Below are positions 53,955 through 61,775 of a stretch of 64,000 nucleotides of DNA, one piece after another. Under the pieces are notes generated by a model. The model was given only the letters and a program-made list of their open reading frames with translations. It did no database searches and had not been told where the DNA came from. Source of the DNA: Polynucleobacter difficilis (GTDB taxonomy: Bacteria; Pseudomonadota; Gammaproteobacteria; Burkholderiales; Burkholderiaceae); assembly GCF_003065365.1 (NCBI RefSeq), contig NZ_CP023276.1, forward strand, positions 124,001 to 188,000. The letters run 5' to 3'. A program made the translations under genes and the position numbers. The number at the start of each line of letters is the position of its first letter. Position 1 is the stretch's first letter.

Positions 53955-54899
53955 ATGTCCCAGCCAGCGACCCCAGCTGAAATCCGTTTTGCCCCGGAAT
54001 TCGATCAACCCGTGCGTTACATGATGCGCACCCGCAGCTACTATTTGGGCTTAGGCTATGAAAATCCCTATGTTTGGGCGCATTACATCGACGCACCATT
54101 TACACCACTCAAGAAACCACTAAGCGTAGCCAGGTTGGCCTTGGTGACAACGGCAGCGCCTTATCAGGCAGATAAGGGTCCGCAAGGTGCAGGCGCAGCA
54201 TACAACGCGAATGCAAAGTTTTATGAGCCTTATGCGGGATCCATGAGCAGTAAGCCGGATTTACGCATCGCGCATGTTGGGATTGATCGCAAGCACGCCA
54301 ATATGAGCGATAGCGAATGCTGGTTTCCGTATGAGGCGGCGCAGGCCGCACAGCAATCGGGCCGAATTGCAGCGCTCTCGCCCCGTTTTTATGGATTACC
54401 CAGTAATCGTAGCCAGCGTCACACCCTCGAGATCGATGCGCCCGCCATCATTGCACTCTGCCAAGCAGATGCGGTCGATGTTGCGGTATTAATCCCGAAC
54501 TGTCCGATCTGCCATCAATCCCAAAGTCTGTTGGCCAGAGCTTTAGAGTCTACAGGGATCTCCACTATCGTGATGGCGAGCGCAAAAGACATTGTTGAGT
54601 ACTGCGGGGTGCCGCGCATGCTGTTTAGCGATTTTCCGCTGGGCAATGCTGCGGCAAGACCACATGATCCAGAGTCACGCGCAATTAATTTTGAGTTGGC
54701 ATTGCGTTTATTAGAGTCGGCAGTTGGACCACGAACCACGATGCAGTCGCCGCTCATCTGGAGTGATGATCCAAGCTGGAAGCTCGACTATTCGAATATT
54801 GAGCGCTTGTCCCCGCAAGAGGTGGCACGTTTGAAAGCGGAGGCGGAGGTGGCACGTGAAACAGCCAAAGCCTTGCGATTAAAAACGGTGGGCAAGTAA
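53955..54899 (+). CDS. GrdB/PrdB-like (glycine/D-proline reductase selenoprotein B family) protein with cysteine
   Basis: This 314-residue protein looks like the cysteine-containing relatives of the B subunits of glycine, betaine and D-proline reductases. The segment AVLIPNCPICHQSQSLLARAL holds C183-P-I-C186 where selenoenzymes carry selenocysteine. The following IVEYCGVPRMLFSDFPLGNAA segment matches the same family pattern. No selenocysteine codon or other reductase subunit is present. Such proteins occur in aerobic proteobacteria without a known function. The divergent FAH gene and nearby KPR and symporter genes suggest a role in small-molecule catabolism. A charged helix ends the protein. 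Confidence 0.7.
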   Translation: MSQPATPAEIRFAPEFDQPVRYMMRTRSYYLGLGYENPYVWAHYIDAPFTPLKKPLSVARLALVTTAAPYQADKGPQGAGAAYNANAKFYEPYAGSMSSKPDLRIAHVGIDRKHANMSDSECWFPYEAAQAAQQSGRIAALSPRFYGLPSNRSQRHTLEIDAPAIIALCQADAVDVAVLIPNCPICHQSQSLLARALESTGISTIVMASAKDIVEYCGVPRMLFSDFPLGNAAARPHDPESRAINFELALRLLESAVGPRTTMQSPLIWSDDPSWKLDYSNIERLSPQEVARLKAEAEVARETAKALRLKTVGK

Positions 54900-54915
54900 A
54901 TCAATCCATGGGGGT

Positions 54916-54992
54916 TGGTCGGAATGAGAGGATTCGAACCTCCGACCCCCTCGTCCCGAACGAGGTGCGCTACCAGGCTGCGCTACATTCCG
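54916..54992 (-). tRNA. tRNA-Pro (anticodon CGG)
   Basis: Read on the minus strand, the 77-base gene folds into a full cloverleaf. The acceptor stem is CGGAATG/CATTCCG with discriminator A and encoded CCA. The D arm is GCGCAGCCTGGTAGCGC. The anticodon stem CCTCG/CGAGG encloses the loop TTCGGGA, giving anticodon CGG (decodes CCG). The T arm GGAGG TTCGAAT CCTCT is normal. It lies downstream of ispB on the same strand. Confidence 0.97.
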
Positions 54993-55069
54993 TTTTGTAT
55001 TGCTCTATGGCGATGCCAGTGCAACTATTTTATCTGACTAGTGCTGTCTGGAAAAGGAGCTACAGACTG

Positions 55070-56074
55070 CTACATTTGCCTTGCAAGGGAGTATTCGCAG
55101 AGCGCAATCAAGGAGTCTGTCGCGGCATTCTTGGGGAATGCTTTGATATTCCCGAGCGCAAGGTCCGCTTCGCGTTTGGCAGCTAGTTGGGTGTATTCCA
55201 GGGCGCCAGAGCACTGTACCGCAGCCAGTATTTGCTCAAATACATCTTCCGGAAGATCGGTATTTTGGGTGATGGCTGCGCGCACTAAGAGCTGCTCTTC
55301 CGTATTGCCCTTTTCCAATAAGTAAATCAGTGGGAGGGTTGGTTTTCCTTCGCGCAGATCGTCTCCGGCATTTTTACCCATTTGTTCAGGGCTAGCGGTG
55401 TAGTCCAGTAAATCATCCATCAGCTGAAATGCGGTGCCGATGTGACGACCAAAAGCCGCGGCAAGCTCTCGCTCACTATTGCTCGCACCCGCCAAAATAG
55501 CACCCAGCTCACTGGAAGCCTCAAACAATTTGGCCGTTTTATAGCGAATCACTTGCAGGTAGCTGGACTCGTCCACCTCAGGGTCATTCATATTGAGGAG
55601 CTGCAATACCTCGCCCTCAGCAATCGTATTGGTGGCATCCGACAGAATCTGCATGATCCGAATGTCATTGGGGGCCACCATCATTTGGAATGCCCTGGAA
55701 TACAAGAAATCCCCGACGAGCACGCTGGCAGCGTTGCCAAAGGCCGCATTGGCAGTCTCACGCCCTCGGCGCAGGGTGGATTCATCGACCACATCGTCGT
55801 GTAAGAGGGTGGCGGTATGGATAAACTCGACAACAGCGGCTAAATCCAGCACATGGGGGATTTCTCGGCCGCTGGAGAGGGCTTTTGCGACCAAAATTAA
55901 CAGGGCGGGACGTACCCTTTTCCCGCCGGATTGGATGATATAGCCCGAAATCTGGTCAATTAAGGCCACTTCAGAGGTCAAACGGCGCTTAATAACCTCG
56001 TCTAGAGCCTTTAAATCAGGGGCTATTGGGGCCAAAATGGCAGCCAGATCAGTAGTTTTGACAGTGGTACTCAT
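55070..56074 (-). CDS. ispB: Octaprenyl diphosphate synthase
   Basis: This long-chain trans-prenyltransferase makes the ubiquinone side chain, probably eight isoprene units. The 334-residue protein has the first Asp-rich motif in LLHDDVVDES, GKRVRPAL before it, and the second motif FQLMDDLLDYTAS, plus DDLREGKPTLPLIY. It starts at ATG 56074. The strong rplU promoter on the opposite strand overlaps this start. It pairs functionally with the Coq7 and UbiH-like genes in the window. Confidence 0.94.
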   Translation of the reverse strand: MSTTVKTTDLAAILAPIAPDLKALDEVIKRRLTSEVALIDQISGYIIQSGGKRVRPALLILVAKALSSGREIPHVLDLAAVVEFIHTATLLHDDVVDESTLRRGRETANAAFGNAASVLVGDFLYSRAFQMMVAPNDIRIMQILSDATNTIAEGEVLQLLNMNDPEVDESSYLQVIRYKTAKLFEASSELGAILAGASNSERELAAAFGRHIGTAFQLMDDLLDYTASPEQMGKNAGDDLREGKPTLPLIYLLEKGNTEEQLLVRAAITQNTDLPEDVFEQILAAVQCSGALEYTQLAAKREADLALGNIKAFPKNAATDSLIALCEYSLARQM

Positions 56075-56086
56075 GCAAGATATAAT
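56058..56086 (+). promoter_or_regulatory. Perfect-consensus sigma70 promoter of rplU-rpmA
   Basis: TTGACA (56058-56063) and TATAAT (56081-56086) match both consensus boxes exactly and are spaced by the ideal 17 bases. Transcription should start near 56093, giving a leader of about 56 bases. The -35 box lies within the first codons of ispB and the spacer contains the ispB start codon, on the opposite strand. Confidence 0.88.
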
Positions 56087-56095
56087 AATCGGCTC

Positions 56096-56117
56096 AGCTA
56101 GTCCGTGTGGATTAGCT
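56096..56117 (+). other. Hairpin at the start of the rplU leader RNA
   Basis: AGCTAGTCC (56096-56104) pairs with GGATTAGCT (56109-56117) over nine pairs including one G-U, closed by a GTGT tetraloop. It would form about four bases from the predicted transcript 5' end. It could shield the 5' end from decay or be a ribosomal-protein leader element. Confidence 0.45.
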
Positions 56118-56148
56118 TCAATGTTTCATTAATTTGAGGTTTCAAACC

Positions 56149-56460
56149 ATGTACGCGGTCATAAAAACCGGTGGCAAACAGTATAAAGTTGCTGCTGGTG
56201 AAAAATTGAAAATAGAACAGATACCAGCGGATATCGGCAGCGAAATTACCTTAGACCAAGTTCTTGCCGTAGGCGAGGGCGCTTCACTCAAGTTGGGTGA
56301 TCCACTGGTTAATGGTGCCGCTGTGATGGCCACTGTCATCTCCCAAGGACGTCACGACAAAGTGAAAATCTTTAAGATGCGCCGGCGCAAGCACTATCAA
56401 AAGCACCAGGGTCATCGTCAGAATTTCACTGAAATTTTGATTAATACGATCAAGGCCTAG
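56149..56460 (+). CDS. rplU: 50S ribosomal protein L21
   Basis: L21 is a large-subunit ribosomal protein that binds 23S rRNA. The 103-residue protein begins YAVIKTGGKQYKV, and its C-terminal basic part KMRRRKHYQKHQGHRQNFTE contacts RNA. Length matches E. coli (103). I chose the ATG at 56149; the longer frame adds five unneeded residues. It heads rplU-rpmA under a perfect promoter. Confidence 0.98.
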   Translation: MYAVIKTGGKQYKVAAGEKLKIEQIPADIGSEITLDQVLAVGEGASLKLGDPLVNGAAVMATVISQGRHDKVKIFKMRRRKHYQKHQGHRQNFTEILINTIKA

Positions 56461-56493
56461 TTAGGCACACGCTGAAATAGCAGGAGAAGAACA

Positions 56494-56754
56494 ATGGCAC
56501 AGAAAAAAGGCGGCGGCTCGACACGAAATGGCCGCGACTCAGAATCGAAACGCTTAGGCGTGAAGGTATTTGGCGGCGAGCACATCAATGCTGGCAGCAT
56601 CATTATTCGTCAACGTGGTACCAAGGTCCATCCTGGTGCAAACGTGGGTATTGGTAAAGACCACACTTTATTTGCATTAATCGATGGTCAAGTGCAGTTT
56701 GGTATCAAAGGCGCCTTGAATAAGGCCCAAGTTTCGGTATTGCCTCGTTCATAA
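56494..56754 (+). CDS. rpmA: 50S ribosomal protein L27
   Basis: L27 reaches toward the peptidyl transferase centre of the 50S subunit. The 86-residue protein begins AQKKGGGSTRNGRDS, the usual flexible N-terminus, and has RQRGTKVHPGANVGIGKDHTLFA. A strong AGGAGAAG lies before the ATG. An intrinsic terminator stands between it and obg. Confidence 0.98.
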   Translation: MAQKKGGGSTRNGRDSESKRLGVKVFGGEHINAGSIIIRQRGTKVHPGANVGIGKDHTLFALIDGQVQFGIKGALNKAQVSVLPRS

Positions 56755-56816
56755 GGCAGCCTGACTGAGATCCGTTTTATTTCTGAACGCAACACCGAAA
56801 TTTAACTCTTAGGAAC

Positions 56817-56842
56817 AGGCCTCGCACAGCGAGGCCTTTTTT
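56817..56842 (+). terminator. Strong intrinsic terminator directly before the obg start codon
   Basis: AGGCCTCGC (56817-56825) pairs perfectly with GCGAGGCCT (56829-56837) around a three-base loop, followed by a T tract. It ends rplU-rpmA transcription. The obg ATG is only five bases after the T tract, and the only GAGG that could serve as obg ribosome-binding site lies inside the right arm. Confidence 0.9.
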
Positions 56843-56846
56843 ATTC

Positions 56847-57953
56847 ATGAAATTTATTGATGAAGCTCGAATCGAAGTAATTGCTGGCGATGGTGGCGCC
56901 GGTAGCGCTTCCATGCGCCGCGAAAAGTTCATCGAGTTCGGTGGACCCGATGGTGGTGATGGTGGGCGCGGCGGCAGTGTCTATGCAGTTGCCGATCGCA
57001 ACATCAATACCTTGATTGATTACCGCTATGCCAAAACCCATACCGCCAAAAATGGCGAGCCGGGGCGAGGTGCCGATTGCTATGGCAGGGCGGGTGTTGA
57101 TATTGAATTGCGTATGCCGGTCGGTACCATCATTTCTGATTTTGAAACCGGCGATCTGATTGCTGATCTGACAACGCATGGTGAACGCCTATGCTTGGCT
57201 GAAGGCGGTGTCGGCGGCTGGGGCAACATTCACTTTAAGAGCAGTACGAATCGCGCGCCACGGCAAAAGACTAATGGCAAACCAGGAGACCGTCGCAAGC
57301 TCAAACTCGAGTTAAAGGTGCTGGCTGATGTGGGTTTGCTGGGCATGCCTAATGCCGGTAAATCCACCCTGATTACTGCGGTATCCAATGCCAGACCCAA
57401 AATTGCCGATTACCCGTTCACGACCTTGCATCCCAATTTAGGTGTGGTGCGCATTGGGCAAGAACGTAGCTTTGTGATTGCCGACATTCCGGGTTTGATT
57501 GAGGGCGCAGCAGAGGGCGCTGGTTTAGGCCATCGATTCTTACGCCACTTACAGCGTACCGGTGTTTTGTTGCACATGGTTGATCTGGCGCCTTTTGATG
57601 AGGGCGTTGATAACGTTGCCGATGCAAAAGCGATCGTCAACGAATTGCATAAATACGATGAGGCTTTGGCTGAAAAGCCACGTTGGTTGGTGCTCAATAA
57701 GATCGACATGATCCCAGAGGATGAGCGCGCCGCAAAGGTAAAAGACTTCATTAAGCGCTTTAAATGGAAAGGCCCAGTCTTTGAGATTTCGGCTTTGACT
57801 GGGCTGGGTTGTGAAAAGCTCTGCTACGCCTTACAAGATTATTTAGACTCGGTACGCCGTGAGCATGATGCGGCAGAGGAGCGTGCAATCGATCCGCGTT
57901 ATCAAGGTAATGATGATGAGCGGGCACGTAAAGTGATGGATGCTGAAGATTAA
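56847..57953 (+). CDS. obg: Obg-family GTPase (CgtA/ObgE)
   Basis: This essential GTPase acts in 50S ribosome maturation and the stringent response. The 368-residue protein has the glycine-rich Obg fold (MKFIDEARIEVIAGDGG, GGPDGGDGGRGG), then the G domain with GMPNAGKST, DIPGLIEGA and LNKIDM, and a short acidic C-terminal tail. The start is certain from family alignment. No free ribosome-binding site is visible because the rpmA terminator ends right before the ATG. Confidence 0.96.
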   Translation: MKFIDEARIEVIAGDGGAGSASMRREKFIEFGGPDGGDGGRGGSVYAVADRNINTLIDYRYAKTHTAKNGEPGRGADCYGRAGVDIELRMPVGTIISDFETGDLIADLTTHGERLCLAEGGVGGWGNIHFKSSTNRAPRQKTNGKPGDRRKLKLELKVLADVGLLGMPNAGKSTLITAVSNARPKIADYPFTTLHPNLGVVRIGQERSFVIADIPGLIEGAAEGAGLGHRFLRHLQRTGVLLHMVDLAPFDEGVDNVADAKAIVNELHKYDEALAEKPRWLVLNKIDMIPEDERAAKVKDFIKRFKWKGPVFEISALTGLGCEKLCYALQDYLDSVRREHDAAEERAIDPRYQGNDDERARKVMDAED

Positions 57954-57976
57954 TCTGAATTAAATATACGATCGAG

Positions 57977-58765
57977 ATGTACATGGGAATACAGAACGCA
58001 AAACGGATTGTGGTGAAAGTGGGTTCTAGCTTGGTTACCAACAATGGCGAAGGCTTGGATCATGCTGCTATCGCCAATTGGGCAGAACAAGTTGCGGGCT
58101 TGCAAAAATCGGGATGTGAAGTCTTGATGGTGAGCTCTGGTGCAATTGCAGAGGGAATGCAGCGCCTTGCATGGACGCAGCGCCCTACCGAAATTCACCA
58201 GCTGCAGGCCGCTGCTGCAGTGGGTCAAATGGGTTTAGTGCAGGTGTATGAAAGTTCCTTTGCGCGCTTTGGTTTGCGTAGCGCCCAAGTCTTGCTTACC
58301 AATGCTGACTTAGCGAATGGCGAGCGCAATGCGAATGCAAAGGCAACCCTTACTACCTTGCTGCAATTGGGTGTTGTGCCGATCATTAATGAAAACGATA
58401 CGGTCGTGACCGATGAAATTAAGTTTGGTGACAACGATCACCTTGCTGCCTTAGTCGCCAACTTAGTCAGTGCAGATGCCCTAGTGATTCTGACGGATCA
58501 AGGCGGTCTCTACACAGCCGACCCCAGAAAAGACGCCAGCGCAAGCCTGGTTGCTAATGCCATTGCTGGCGATCCTAATTTAGAAACCATGGCAGGTGGC
58601 GCTGGCAGTGCGCTAAGTAAGGGCGGTATGCTGACTAAGGTCTTGGCCGCTAAGACAGCTAGGGCAACCGGCGCAAGTACCGTTATAGCCTCAGGCCATG
58701 AGCCGGGTGTGCTAACCCGCCTGCTGGCTGGTGAACAAATTGGTACCTGCCTTAGCCCAGAATAA
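57977..58765 (+). CDS. proB: Glutamate 5-kinase, single domain
   Basis: ProB phosphorylates glutamate in the first step of proline synthesis. The 262-residue protein has the amino acid kinase fold with VVKVGSSLVT, MVSSGAIAEGM, NENDTVVTDEIKFGDND and GTGGMxTK-like GGMLTKVLAAKTA. It ends at the kinase domain and lacks the C-terminal PUA domain of E. coli ProB (367 residues). An ATG two codons downstream (57983) has a better ribosome-binding site. CNP1 converges 18 bases after the stop, so no PUA remnant exists. Confidence 0.92.
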   Translation: MYMGIQNAKRIVVKVGSSLVTNNGEGLDHAAIANWAEQVAGLQKSGCEVLMVSSGAIAEGMQRLAWTQRPTEIHQLQAAAAVGQMGLVQVYESSFARFGLRSAQVLLTNADLANGERNANAKATLTTLLQLGVVPIINENDTVVTDEIKFGDNDHLAALVANLVSADALVILTDQGGLYTADPRKDASASLVANAIAGDPNLETMAGGAGSALSKGGMLTKVLAAKTARATGASTVIASGHEPGVLTRLLAGEQIGTCLSPE

Positions 58766-58783
58766 GGGGCAAATTAGCCCGCA

Positions 58784-59353
58784 TCAATTGGGATAGTCGG
58801 GCAATTGATTGCCGCCAATAAAGCTATTGGGGTTTAGTGATCGGATGACGGTCTTTAGGCTTTTCTCTTGACTCGATAAATTACAAATGGCGCCCTGCGC
58901 TAAAGCAGCCTGATAGCGATTCGGAATGTTATCGCTAATCTTAGACCAGCTACCTAAGGGATTTTTCCGCCAGCTCCCATTGGCCTCATACGTGCCGTAA
59001 AGACGGACTTGATAGGAATCACAGCGAATGCCTTCGTATTGGGTTTGCTTGGATCCGCTTGGACTCGTGATTTGCACCATATAGCGCGTTACACCATCAT
59101 TACCAATCAAAATGGATTGGGTATCGATTGCAAACTTAAATATCGTGGTTTCAGAAACATAAAAAGGCAGTAGGGTTTTGGGGTTTGGCGCAACCAGCGG
59201 CATGCTAGTATTGCCTTCCTTAAAAACCGTAGGGGCGTAGGGATCAACGCCGCTGATCATTGGGTCGCCAGAGCAAGCAATAAAGCTTGCCGAAACCAGT
59301 AAGCAGCTCGCATAGGCGAATAACCGGCGATGCGTCAAAGGAGGGGTATGCAT
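58784..59353 (-). CDS. CNP1-like family lipoprotein
   Basis: This exported protein of 189 residues has a signal peptide with a lipobox (SFIAC), so it is probably an outer or inner membrane lipoprotein. The body has the pattern of the CNP1-like family, known only as a conserved betaproteobacterial protein (LLPFYVSETTIFKFAID, VRLYGTYEANGSWRK). It is followed upstream by rppH on the same strand, a common arrangement. The function is unknown. Confidence 0.8.
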   Translation of the reverse strand: MHTPPLTHRRLFAYASCLLVSASFIACSGDPMISGVDPYAPTVFKEGNTSMPLVAPNPKTLLPFYVSETTIFKFAIDTQSILIGNDGVTRYMVQITSPSGSKQTQYEGIRCDSYQVRLYGTYEANGSWRKNPLGSWSKISDNIPNRYQAALAQGAICNLSSQEKSLKTVIRSLNPNSFIGGNQLPDYPN

Positions 59354-59381
59354 GGGATTGGCCTAAGAGGAGGGTGCAGCG

Positions 59382-59957
59382 TTAGTTGGGTGGAGCGTCT
59401 GAGTCATGGCGCCGAACATGCTGTGTGAGCTCGAGCGGTGAACCCCAAACCAGTTGCTGTAATTTCAGATTGCGGGTCAGGTAGCGCGCCAGTTCAGATA
59501 AGGCTAACTCATATACCTCGCGCTTAAAATCCACGACGGAATCGAGCTCAATCCAATAGGGGTGCCAGCGCCAGGCATCGAACTCAGGATGCTCGGTTGC
59601 CCGCAGGTGAATGTCGCTGTCCTGCCCGGTCAGGCGCAGTAAAAACCAAATTTGCTTTTGACCGCGGTAGCTGGCCCGTTGCATCCGACTGGCGGTTTGA
59701 CGGCGCAAGAACTCCTCCGGGACATCATAGCGAAGCCAGTCCCTGGTGCGTCCAATGATCTGGACATGTTCCGGCAGCAAGCCAACCTCTTCGTGCAATT
59801 CGCGGTACATGGCTTCTTCTGGGCTTTCACCATGCTGAATCCCGCCTTGCGGGAACTGCCACGAATGCTGTCCAACGCGTTTTCCCCAGAAAACCTCGTT
59901 AGCGCCGTTAAGGAGGACAATGCCGACATTGGGTCGATACCCTTCGCGGTCGAGCAT
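59382..59957 (-). CDS. rppH: RNA pyrophosphohydrolase
   Basis: RppH removes pyrophosphate from the 5' end of mRNA, opening it to RNase E decay. The 191-residue Nudix protein starts with MLDREGYRPNVGIVL, has the Nudix box GGIQHGESPEEAMYRELHEEVGL, and continues with the RTRDWLRYDVPEE motif specific to this branch. It is divergent from proS over 48 bases. Confidence 0.95.
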   Translation of the reverse strand: MLDREGYRPNVGIVLLNGANEVFWGKRVGQHSWQFPQGGIQHGESPEEAMYRELHEEVGLLPEHVQIIGRTRDWLRYDVPEEFLRRQTASRMQRASYRGQKQIWFLLRLTGQDSDIHLRATEHPEFDAWRWHPYWIELDSVVDFKREVYELALSELARYLTRNLKLQQLVWGSPLELTQHVRRHDSDAPPN

Positions 59958-60005
59958 AATCGCGCTCCAAATCCATTAAAATCAGTGATTTGATTATATC
60001 TATAC

Positions 60006-61739
60006 ATGAAAGCCACACAAACCTTTCTCGCGACCCTCAAGGAAGCCCCCTCCGACGCTGAGGTGGTTTCGCATCAGCTCATGGTGCGTGCTGGCTTAAT
60101 CCGTAAGTTAAGTGCCGGAATTTATAACTACTTGCCACTGGGTTTAAAGGTCATTCGCAAGGTCGAAAATATCATTCGCGAAGAAATGAATCGGGGAGGC
60201 GCGATTGAACTCCTCATGCCCATGATTCAGCCAGCAGAGCTATGGCAAGAAACCGGCCGCTGGGAAAAGATGGGCCCTGAACTACTCCGAATTAAAGACC
60301 GACATGAGCGCGATTTTTTAATTCAGCCTACTTCCGAAGAGGTAGTGACCGATTTAGCCCGCAATGAAATTAGAAGTTATAAGCAGTTGCCAGTGAACTT
60401 CTATCAAATTCAGACGAAGTTTCGCGATGAGCGCCGTCCGCGTTTTGGCATCATGCGTGGCCGTGAGTTCAGCATGAAGGACGCCTATTCGTTTGATCGG
60501 GATACTGCTGGCCTCAAGCAGTCGTATCAATTGATGTTCGATGCCTATACCCGTATTTTTGAGCGTATGGGTTTGGTGTTTAGGGCTGTTACCGCCGACA
60601 ACGGTGCGATTGGTGGCTCAGGTAGCCAAGAATTTCATGTGATTGCCGATACCGGTGAAGATGCGATTGTGTATTGCCCCAACTCCGATTACGCTGCCAA
60701 TTTAGAGGCGGCGGAATCACTCTCATTGATACCCGCTCGCGCTGCTCCAAGCGCCGCTATTCAAAAAGTGGCAACACCCGATCAAACCCGCTGCGATCAA
60801 GTGGCGCAGTTTTTGTCTCTTCCGATTGAGCAAACCGTGAAGACCCTGGTTTTTGCAGTAGACCAAGAGAAAGGCCCTGCCAAACTCTTCATGCTTTTGC
60901 TCCGCGGTGATCACGAATTAAATGAAATCAAGCTCAGTAAAATTCCTGGTCTAGCCGAATCCCGTTTTGCCAGCGAGGCAGAGATCGCCGCCGCATGCAA
61001 TGCGAGTCCGGGCTCCTTAGGCCCAGTGGGTGTGCGCTCCGATGTCGTCGTCATTGCCGATCGCACCGTAGCCAATATGAGTAACTTTGTCTGCGGAGCT
61101 AACGCGACTGGATTCCATTTGACGGGTGTGAACTGGGGGCGTGACTTACCCTTGCCGCAGGTTGCTGACATCCGCAATGCCGTCGCTGGTGATCCGTCGC
61201 CGGATGGCAAAGGGGTTGTCGAAATTTGCCGCGGCATTGAAGTGGGGCATGTCTTTCAACTGGGTACCCGCTACTCTGAAGCAATGCGTTGCACCTTTTT
61301 GGATGAGAACGGCAAAGCGCAACCCATGGTGATGGGTTGTTATGGGATTGGCGTAACGCGTTTACTTGGCGCGGCGATCGAACAGGGTCACGATGATCGG
61401 GGTATCGTATGGCCGATTTCGATGGCGCCATTTGAGGTCGTTATTTGCCCGGTGGGTTACGACAAGTCGGATTCTGTGAAGGTGGAAGCCGATGCCTTAC
61501 ACGACGCACTTCTGGCTGCGGGCATTGACGTGGTGCTGGATAACCGTGGCGAGCGCCCAGGCGCGATGTTTGCCGACTGGGAGTTAATCGGCGTACCCTA
61601 CCGCGTGGTGATTGGTGAGCGCGGACTAAAAGACGGGCAGGTGGAGTTTCAAGGTCGCACCGAAAGTGCTGCGCAAAACATTCCGCTTGCCTCGATCAAG
61701 GATCACGTCATCGCTGCTGTTCAAACGGCCAAGCAGTAG
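60006..61739 (+). CDS. proS: Prolyl-tRNA synthetase
   Basis: This class II synthetase charges tRNA-Pro. The 577-residue bacterial-type enzyme has the class II motif 1 and 2 regions (LIQPTSEEVVTDLARNE, FRDERRPRFGIMRGREFSMKDAYSF), the YbaK-like editing insertion (about residues 250-390) and motif 3 CYGIGVTRLLGA, then the anticodon-binding domain. The window also encodes one of its substrates, tRNA-Pro(CGG). It starts at ATG 60006, divergent from rppH. Confidence 0.97.
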   Translation: MKATQTFLATLKEAPSDAEVVSHQLMVRAGLIRKLSAGIYNYLPLGLKVIRKVENIIREEMNRGGAIELLMPMIQPAELWQETGRWEKMGPELLRIKDRHERDFLIQPTSEEVVTDLARNEIRSYKQLPVNFYQIQTKFRDERRPRFGIMRGREFSMKDAYSFDRDTAGLKQSYQLMFDAYTRIFERMGLVFRAVTADNGAIGGSGSQEFHVIADTGEDAIVYCPNSDYAANLEAAESLSLIPARAAPSAAIQKVATPDQTRCDQVAQFLSLPIEQTVKTLVFAVDQEKGPAKLFMLLLRGDHELNEIKLSKIPGLAESRFASEAEIAAACNASPGSLGPVGVRSDVVVIADRTVANMSNFVCGANATGFHLTGVNWGRDLPLPQVADIRNAVAGDPSPDGKGVVEICRGIEVGHVFQLGTRYSEAMRCTFLDENGKAQPMVMGCYGIGVTRLLGAAIEQGHDDRGIVWPISMAPFEVVICPVGYDKSDSVKVEADALHDALLAAGIDVVLDNRGERPGAMFADWELIGVPYRVVIGERGLKDGQVEFQGRTESAAQNIPLASIKDHVIAAVQTAKQ

Positions 61740-61775
61740 ATCGTTTAATCGAATAAAGACAAATGGTAAGGCAGC

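Noticed and set aside
55041..55325. Plus-strand open frames next to tRNA-Pro and opposite ispB
   Set aside because: They lie opposite conserved ispB codons or cover the tRNA; Ser/Arg-rich shadow translations.
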